Of a stretch of DNA of 64,000 bases, positions 58,487 through 64,000 are shown piece after piece. The stretch spans positions 62,001 through 126,000 of the forward strand of contig DAISJM010000002.1 in NCBI GenBank assembly GCA_036821485.1, read 5' to 3'. Source of the DNA: DAISJM01 sp036821485. GTDB lineage: Bacteria > Verrucomicrobiota > Kiritimatiellia > CAIQIC01 > JAGNIJ01. Numbering within the stretch: position 1 is the stretch's first letter; each line of letters begins with the position of its first letter. The notes under the pieces are model-generated. The model saw only the letters and a list, made by a program, of their open reading frames with translations. It made no database searches and had not been told where the DNA came from. The position numbers and the translations under genes were made by a program.

Positions 58487-60990
58487 ACCCCGTTCACATA
58501 TCCATCCTCAGCGTCCTGATCGTCAACGTGGCGCTCGGCATCTTCGTCTTTGCCACCCACGCACGGCGCGCCCCGAACCAGCACTTCTTTGTGCTCTCGC
58601 TCGTCATCGCCGCATGGATGGTCTGCATCGAGAAAATCCTCCTCGCGCCGGACGCCACACTCGCCGCCTTTTGGATCCGGCAGTCATCCGCCGTCTCCGT
58701 GCTGGTTCCCACGGCCTTCGATTTTCTCCGGCGCTCGATCAGCGGCCGCGCCACCCGCTGGAGAATCATTCTCCGGCAGGGCCGCCCCATGCTGGCGTTC
58801 AGCTTCCTCGTCATCGTCCTCTGCCAGACCGACATCTACTTGCGCACCGCGGTCGTCGCCGGCGACCCCGCCCTCAAACCCGCTCCCGAGGCGGTGTACG
58901 GACCCGGCCTCTACGTCTTCCTGCTCTACCACCTCGCGGTGTGGATATTCCTCATCCACCGTTTCTGGCAGGACATGCGCGCGGCGCACGGCCTGCGGCG
59001 CGCCGAGCTGCAATTCACCATGCTCGGCTGGACCAGCGGCATTTTTGTCTGCGCATTCTTCGCCCTCTTTCTTCCGCTGGTCACCGGCAGTTCACAACCC
59101 GCCCGGTTCGCCCCGCTCGGCGTCCTGTTCTTCGATGCGAGCATCGCCTACGGCATCGCCACCCGGCGCATCATGGATGTCGCCGAGGTCCTGCGACGCT
59201 TCGCAGCCTACGCCTTGCTGACCGCCTACCTCGTACTGCTCTACGCCACGATCTGGGCCGCGGCGGACTTCGTGCTTCGCGGCTTGTCCATCGGAGGTTT
59301 TTCCTTCGCGCACCTGGCCGCCGCCCTCGCCGTCGCCTTCTCCATGGCGCCGGCACACGGCCACCTCCAGCGTTTTGCCAACCGCCTGTTCATCAACGTG
59401 CAGCCGCTCGACGTGAGCGGCACCATGCAAAACGCCAACCGCATCCTCCACTCCATCGCCACGCTCGATGAACTGCTCAGCCGCTTCGCCGAAAGCATCG
59501 CCGAAGCCGTCGGCACCGATCGCGTCACGATTCTTCTGCGCGAGCAACATCACTACGAGCAGCAGTATCCACTCGCCGACGATCACCCCCGCTTCCGCAT
59601 TCCCGACGGCGACCCGCTCCTCGAAGCACTGCGGAAGAAACCCGAACCGCTCGTCGCCGAAACCGTCCAGCGTATGCGGCCGACGGCAGAGCTGACCGGC
59701 GCCGCCCGCCGGCTGGCCGAACTCCGCGCTGCGTGCGCGGTCGGCATCGTCTCCAAGCGCGGCCTCGAGGGCGTCATGCTGCTGGGCCCGCGCCTTTCGG
59801 GCCGCATCTACGGCGCGATGGAACAGGACACGCTGCAAATCCTCTGCAACCAGCTCGCCGTCGCCCTCGAAAACGCCAAGCTCTACACTCAGGTCCAGGA
59901 CGGCAAGATCTACAACGACATCCTCCTCGACAACCTCGTCAGCGGCGTCATCGCCGTGAACGCGGAGGGGCTTGTCACCGTCTTCAACCGCGAAGCACAG
60001 CGTATCACGAAGATGGATCCAACCCGCGTCCTGAACCAGCCGATGAACGCCCTGCCGGAAGCTCTTGCCTTCGTCCTTCGGAGTACGTTCCAGCGCGGCT
60101 ATGGCCTGCGCGATCAGGAACTCTCCCTGGTCCATACCGCGGGCGAGGAAACCCCGATTCGCGCCGGCAGTTCCATCTTCCGCAGCCACCAGGGCCGTGT
60201 CATGGGCGTGCTCCTCGTCTTCAACGATCTGACCACGCTCAAGAAACTCGAACTGCAGGTGCGCCGCACCGACCGCCTGGCCAGCCTCGGTACCCTCGCC
60301 GCCGGCATGGCGCACGAAATCAAGAACCCGCTCGTCACCATCAAGACCTTCACCCAACTCCTTCCCGAGCGCTACGAAGACACCGACTTCCGCGACACGT
60401 TCTCTTCGCTCATCGGTCAGGAAGTGAAGCGCATCGACTCGATCGTCAACCAGCTCCTCAAGTTCTCGCGTCCCGCCAAGCCCGACCTTATGCCGACACA
60501 CCTCCACGAGGTGCTGAACAACTCGACCAATCTCATCAGCCAGCAGCTCCGACAGAAGGGCATCGAACTCGTCCTCACCTACGAGGCCGCAAACGACATG
60601 GTCCAGGCCGACGCCGACCAGCTTAACCAGGCGTTCATCAACTTCCTGCTCAACGCGATCGAGGCGATGTCCAGCCGCGGCCAATTGTTCGTCGGCACGG
60701 AACTCATCCCCGCCGAACCCTATGCACTGGATTCCTGGCAACAGGATACCGGCGAGGGTCGTATCCGGGTCACCATCCGCGACACGGGCGATGGCATCGC
60801 CCCCGATCTGATCGCCCGAATCTTCGACCCGTTCTTTACCACCAAGGGCCACGGCACCGGCCTCGGCCTCTCCGTTGCCCACGGCATCATCCAGGAACAC
60901 AGCGGCGCGATTGACGTGGAGAGCGAACTCGGCAAGGGCACGGCCTTCTTCATCGCCTTCCCCCTGCTTCGCAAGGAGGCCACCGTATGA
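58483..60990 (+). CDS. Membrane histidine kinase (7TM-GAF-PAS-HisKA-HATPase)
   Basis: 835 residues from the ATG at 58483, which overlaps the ketosynthase stop by 4 bp. About eight N-terminal membrane helices span residues 1-310. A GAF domain follows (about 330-480; VGTDRVTILLREQHHYEQQY), then a PAS domain (about 490-590; IYNDILLDNLVSGVIAVNAE). The H-box is MAHEIKNPLVTIKTFTQLLP with His611; the N-box is FINFLLNAIEAMSS and the G-box TKGHGTGLGLSVAHGIIQEH. The layout resembles PrsK-type kinases of PEP-CTERM/exosortase systems, but no exosortase is in the window. It probably phosphorylates the sigma-54 activator at 62980. Confidence 0.92.
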   Translation: MNPVHISILSVLIVNVALGIFVFATHARRAPNQHFFVLSLVIAAWMVCIEKILLAPDATLAAFWIRQSSAVSVLVPTAFDFLRRSISGRATRWRIILRQGRPMLAFSFLVIVLCQTDIYLRTAVVAGDPALKPAPEAVYGPGLYVFLLYHLAVWIFLIHRFWQDMRAAHGLRRAELQFTMLGWTSGIFVCAFFALFLPLVTGSSQPARFAPLGVLFFDASIAYGIATRRIMDVAEVLRRFAAYALLTAYLVLLYATIWAAADFVLRGLSIGGFSFAHLAAALAVAFSMAPAHGHLQRFANRLFINVQPLDVSGTMQNANRILHSIATLDELLSRFAESIAEAVGTDRVTILLREQHHYEQQYPLADDHPRFRIPDGDPLLEALRKKPEPLVAETVQRMRPTAELTGAARRLAELRAACAVGIVSKRGLEGVMLLGPRLSGRIYGAMEQDTLQILCNQLAVALENAKLYTQVQDGKIYNDILLDNLVSGVIAVNAEGLVTVFNREAQRITKMDPTRVLNQPMNALPEALAFVLRSTFQRGYGLRDQELSLVHTAGEETPIRAGSSIFRSHQGRVMGVLLVFNDLTTLKKLELQVRRTDRLASLGTLAAGMAHEIKNPLVTIKTFTQLLPERYEDTDFRDTFSSLIGQEVKRIDSIVNQLLKFSRPAKPDLMPTHLHEVLNNSTNLISQQLRQKGIELVLTYEAANDMVQADADQLNQAFINFLLNAIEAMSSRGQLFVGTELIPAEPYALDSWQQDTGEGRIRVTIRDTGDGIAPDLIARIFDPFFTTKGHGTGLGLSVAHGIIQEHSGAIDVESELGKGTAFFIAFPLLRKEATV

Positions 60991-63005
60991 GCCGCCTGCC
61001 CATATCGCTCCTCTACACCCGCGATGCCACGCTCGCCCGACGACTGAGCGGCTTTCTCGCGCTGACCACGACCGTGCGAACGGTCGAAACCCCTGCGAAA
61101 CTGGAAGCCGCGCTCGAACGGCATCGCTCCGCGGTCGTCCTCGCCGACCTGCGCGCCGATCGTAGTGTGGAAATCATCCACGATCTGACCCGGCATCAGC
61201 CGGAACGCGTCGTCGTCGCTCTCGGCACATCCGGCTCGGACCCAGCGATCGAATGCCAATCCATCGGCGTGTATGCCGTGGAACAGCTCGATGCGGATCG
61301 CCAGCAGCTCACCGCCCTCATAGGCCGCGCGCTCGATCACCACCGACTCAGCCAGGAGAACCGCGCGCTCCGCGATGACGCCGCGCGAATCTCCAGCACC
61401 GCGGCGACCTGGCAGCCACCCGCGGAGGATCTCGCCCCACCGCCCGCGCGTCACTTTCCCGGCGCGCTCCGCCACTTCAACAATCCCGATGCCCTCCTCG
61501 AGAATCTTGCCGAGGGCGTGGCCGGGTCGCTCATGGTGCCCCGCGTCGGCATCTTCTGCCGCGGACGCGACAGCGATCTCTTCCGTCTGCGCGCCGGACT
61601 CCGTTGCCTCGAAGATACGGCCGAAATCGAACTCCCCGAGGAAGACCCACTCCCCCGCTGGCTGACGCAGAACGCACACATGGTGTACCGCAACCACCTG
61701 CAGCACATCCGCGATGCCTCGTCGCGCCTGATGCTGACCCAGGCGCTGGATCAACTCGGCGCCGAGGTCATTGTCCCGCTGCAAACGCACAAGCGCCTGC
61801 TTGGCTGGATGTTCGTCGGGCACCGCTCCACCGGCCTGCCGTTCGAACGGACGCACCTCGAAAACCTGATGATCGTCGCCGAGCACGTTTCGACCACGCT
61901 GGAGAACGCGCTGCTCTATGAGCAGGTCGCCGTGCAAAAGACGCTCGCAGAAACGCTGCTGCATTCGATGCCCACGGGCATCGTCGCCGTCGGCGAGGAT
62001 GGCGTCATTCGCTGGTTCAACAATGCCGCGCAGCAGATTCTCGATGCCGGTACGACGAAGGTGCTCAACCAGCGCGCCGAAGTCCTCGGCAGCCGGCTGG
62101 CGGATATCCTCCGGCGGGCACTGCGGGGCGACATTCCCGAGCAGCCCGCGGAATGGATGGATGGGAAGACCCGCCGCACGCTGACAGTCCAGGCGCGCAG
62201 ACTGATGAACGGGACGCATTGTCTCGGGGCCGTTGCGCTGGTACAGGATATCACGCTCGAACGCATGCTCGAAGAGAAGGAGGAGCAGCTCGAGCGGACC
62301 ACCTTCTGGACCGAGCTCGCCTCGGCCATGTCCCACGAGGTGCGCAACCCGCTGGTGGCCATCAAGACCTTCGCCCAACTTCTTCCCGAACGGTACGAGG
62401 ATGATGAGTTCCGCACCCAGTTCAGCGAAATCGTGACCGGCGAGGTCGATCGCCTCAACGGCATCATCGACCAGATCAACTGGTTCGCGCATCCGCCCAA
62501 GCTGGAACTCAAGAGCTTCGATATCCGCCAGGCCATCCGCAAGGGCATCGATATCGCGCTCAAGGCCCAGAACCAGAGCGGGGTCTGGATCGACACCGCG
62601 ATCGACGACGACCTGCCGCCGGTGATCGGCGATCACCAGGCGCTGGCCGAATGCTTTGCCCACGTGATCAACAACGCCATCGAGGCGCTGGCAAAGAGCA
62701 ACAATCCGCGCATCGTCCTCTCGGCCAAACGGCATAGCGAGAAGGATGAACCCGCCGGCGTCGCCATATCGTTCCGCGACAACGGCAAGGGCATGAAGCC
62801 CGATGTCCTCGCGAAAGCCTTCTCTCCCTTCTGCACGACCAAGGCGCGCGGCATGGGCCTCGGCCTGCCGATCGTCAAGCGCACCATCGTCGATCACAAC
62901 GGGCGCATCCATATTGATTCCACCGAGACCGGCACGAACGTCACCATCGTGCTTCCGTGCGAAAAGGCGAAGGACCTGAATGAAGCATATTCTGATCGTC
63001 GATGA
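60987..63005 (+). CDS. Soluble histidine kinase (degenerate receiver-GAF-PAS-HisKA-HATPase)
   Basis: 672 residues overlapping the upstream kinase by 4 bp. Residues 1-125 look like a receiver fold without the N-terminal acidic pair or the conserved Lys (PISLLYTRDATLARRLSGFL, SAVVLADLRADRSVEIIHDL), so phosphorylation is unlikely. GAF (about 165-310) and PAS (about 320-430) domains follow. The H-box is MSHEVRNPLVAIKTFAQLLP with His450; the N-box is VINNAIEALAKS and the G-box TTKARGMGLGLPIVKRTIVD. The kinase core shares KTF-x-QLLPERYED with the first kinase. No membrane segment. The next gene starts 26 bp before its stop. Confidence 0.9.
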   Translation: MSRLPISLLYTRDATLARRLSGFLALTTTVRTVETPAKLEAALERHRSAVVLADLRADRSVEIIHDLTRHQPERVVVALGTSGSDPAIECQSIGVYAVEQLDADRQQLTALIGRALDHHRLSQENRALRDDAARISSTAATWQPPAEDLAPPPARHFPGALRHFNNPDALLENLAEGVAGSLMVPRVGIFCRGRDSDLFRLRAGLRCLEDTAEIELPEEDPLPRWLTQNAHMVYRNHLQHIRDASSRLMLTQALDQLGAEVIVPLQTHKRLLGWMFVGHRSTGLPFERTHLENLMIVAEHVSTTLENALLYEQVAVQKTLAETLLHSMPTGIVAVGEDGVIRWFNNAAQQILDAGTTKVLNQRAEVLGSRLADILRRALRGDIPEQPAEWMDGKTRRTLTVQARRLMNGTHCLGAVALVQDITLERMLEEKEEQLERTTFWTELASAMSHEVRNPLVAIKTFAQLLPERYEDDEFRTQFSEIVTGEVDRLNGIIDQINWFAHPPKLELKSFDIRQAIRKGIDIALKAQNQSGVWIDTAIDDDLPPVIGDHQALAECFAHVINNAIEALAKSNNPRIVLSAKRHSEKDEPAGVAISFRDNGKGMKPDVLAKAFSPFCTTKARGMGLGLPIVKRTIVDHNGRIHIDSTETGTNVTIVLPCEKAKDLNEAYSDRR

Positions 63006-64000
63006 TGAACTCGGCAGTCGCGAATCGCTGAAGGCCATCTTCTCGCGCGACTACAAAACATCGCTCGCAGCCAGCGCAGCCGCGGCGTCCAAGGTCATGC
63101 TTGAAGAGAAGGTCGACCTCATTCTTCTCGACGTCATCATGCCGGACAAGGACGGCCTCGCCTTTCTCAAGGAAGTGCAGAACATCCACCCCGATGTGCC
63201 GGTGATCATGGTCAGCGCATCCACCTCCGTCCGGCCCGTCGTCGCGGCCATCCGCGCGGGCGCGTACGACTTCATCACGAAGCCCTTCGACGTGGACGAT
63301 GTACGGCGCATGGCCGAGCGTGCCCTCGAAAGCAGCTCGCTCCGGCGCCGCGTCGAGATTCTCGAAACCGAAGTGTCGCGCGAATACCCGGTACACGAGA
63401 TCGTCGGCGAAGCGCCTGCATTCCGGAAGGCCATCGACGATGTACGGCGCGCAGCCCACAGCGACTCGACCGTGCTGATTGGCGGCGAAAGCGGCACGGG
63501 CAAGGAACTCGTGGCCCGTCTGCTGCACTCACTCAACAGCAGGCGCGATGAGCCTTTCGTTCCCGTTCACTGTGCCGCACTGCCCGAATCACTGATGGAG
63601 AGCGAATTGTTCGGCTACGAGAAGGGTGCGTTCACCCACGCCGACAAGCGCAAGCTCGGCCGCTTTGACCTCGCCGGATCCGGCACGCTCTTCTTCGACG
63701 AAGTCAGCGAGATGTCCATGACGACGCAGGTGAAGTTGCTCCGTGTCCTGCAGGAGCGCGAGTACATGCGCGTCGGCGGCACTCAGGTCGTCCGCACCAA
63801 CGCCCGCATCGTCGCCGCCACCGCGCGCGATCTGCGCGCCGAGGTCGCCGAAAAACGCTTCCGCGACGACCTCTACTACCGGCTGAACGTCGTGCCGATC
63901 CGCCTGCCGCCGCTGCGGGAGCGCACGGAAGACATCCCCCTGCTCTGCGGACATTTCCTCGAGCTGTTCGGCGGAACTCTGAACGTCCGGGCCAAGTCCT
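62980..64000 (+). CDS. Sigma-54-dependent response regulator (NtrC type, cut by window edge)
   Basis: 340 residues visible. The receiver domain (1-115) has Asp8-Asp9, phosphoacceptor Asp51 in LILLDVIMPDKDG and Lys101 in FITKPFDV. The AAA+ domain (about 137 on) has Walker A GGESGTGKELVARLLH and Walker B GTLFFDEVSEM. The sigma-54-contacting GAFTGA loop reads GAFTHA at 216-221 (YEKGAFTHADKRKLGRFDLA). The arginine region FRDDLYYRLNVVPIRLPPLR is intact. The C-terminal DNA-binding domain lies outside the window. It overlaps the second kinase by 26 bp and is the likely partner of both kinases. Confidence 0.93.
   Translation, partial: MKHILIVDDELGSRESLKAIFSRDYKTSLAASAAAASKVMLEEKVDLILLDVIMPDKDGLAFLKEVQNIHPDVPVIMVSASTSVRPVVAAIRAGAYDFITKPFDVDDVRRMAERALESSSLRRRVEILETEVSREYPVHEIVGEAPAFRKAIDDVRRAAHSDSTVLIGGESGTGKELVARLLHSLNSRRDEPFVPVHCAALPESLMESELFGYEKGAFTHADKRKLGRFDLAGSGTLFFDEVSEMSMTTQVKLLRVLQEREYMRVGGTQVVRTNARIVAATARDLRAEVAEKRFRDDLYYRLNVVPIRLPPLRERTEDIPLLCGHFLELFGGTLNVRAKS

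Noticed and set aside
60720..63038. 772-codon minus-strand open frame antisense to the second histidine kinase
   Set aside because: The plus strand has intact kinase boxes and coupled start/stop overlaps; the antisense frame has neither motifs nor a ribosome binding site.

Overview
This is a GC-rich bacterial chromosome segment. It carries no rRNA genes, CRISPR array, phage or recognisable insertion sequence, and I could not support any tRNA. Several features point to the PVC superphylum, most likely Kiritimatiellota or a close relative. These are a V-type ATPase operon in the Chlamydia/Bacteroidetes order (E, DUF2764, A, B, D, I, K), LL-diaminopimelate aminotransferase, a glucosyl-3-phosphoglycerate synthase cluster, and DUF1844, Minf_1886 and DUF4380 proteins. 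The taxonomic call is an inference; no marker gene in the window settles it.

Layout: 1-2489 holds rpmH-rnpA-yidD-yidC on the minus strand (yidC is cut by the window edge). 2605-5390 holds a methyltransferase and a nucleoside kinase, divergent across a paired palindrome. 5384-18198 is a two-armed sugar/compatible-solute locus. The minus arm has a GT4 fusion protein, GH130, MscS, a second GT4 and a GH13_18 phosphorylase. The plus arm has an M20-like protein without its metal ligands, gpgS, a GT4 and two HAD proteins, with overlapping starts and stops. 18199-20634 holds a secreted orphan in a repeat-bracketed patch, a DUF4380 protein and an ACT protein. 20649-29551 holds dapL and the V-ATPase operon, the latter interrupted by a four-helix-bundle gene. 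29579-30744 is repeat-rich and contains a GxxExxY gene. 30745-39164 holds dapF, DUF2585, a small exported protein, a TPR membrane protein, a tandem array of four palindromes, HIT, Minf_1886, an M16 peptidase and DUF1844. 39276-50585 is mixed: a polysaccharide deacetylase with a CBM2-like domain, an EEP nuclease/phosphatase, a diguanylate cyclase, a phosphodiesterase-like protein, a ClC channel, a sugar epimerase, DUF4139 and an ICMT-like membrane methyltransferase. 50715-56824 holds a flavin oxidase, a YdjM-like membrane protein, a receiver-kinase fusion, a FadL-like porin and an O-methyltransferase. 56825-57232 is an AT-richer gap with DnaA-box-like sites. 57233-64000 is an operon of a ketosynthase variant, two related histidine kinases and a sigma-54 activator that runs off the end.

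How the genes work together: the clearest functional unit is the osmolyte locus. It combines synthesis of glucosylglycerate-type solutes (GpgS, GTs, HADs), their likely phosphorolysis (GH13_18, GH130) and a mechanosensitive channel. The V-ATPase operon supplies ion-motive or ATP coupling. dapL and dapF supply meso-diaminopimelate by the aminotransferase route. The ketosynthase/kinase/sigma-54 operon is a regulatory unit with an unknown signal.

A second theme is small orphan genes (secreted orphan, four-helix bundle, GxxExxY), each sitting between short dispersed repeats. Next to these are two loci with paired TTCCAANNNTTGGAA palindromes spaced identically (31 bp centre to centre) and a 40-bp-period array of four hairpins.
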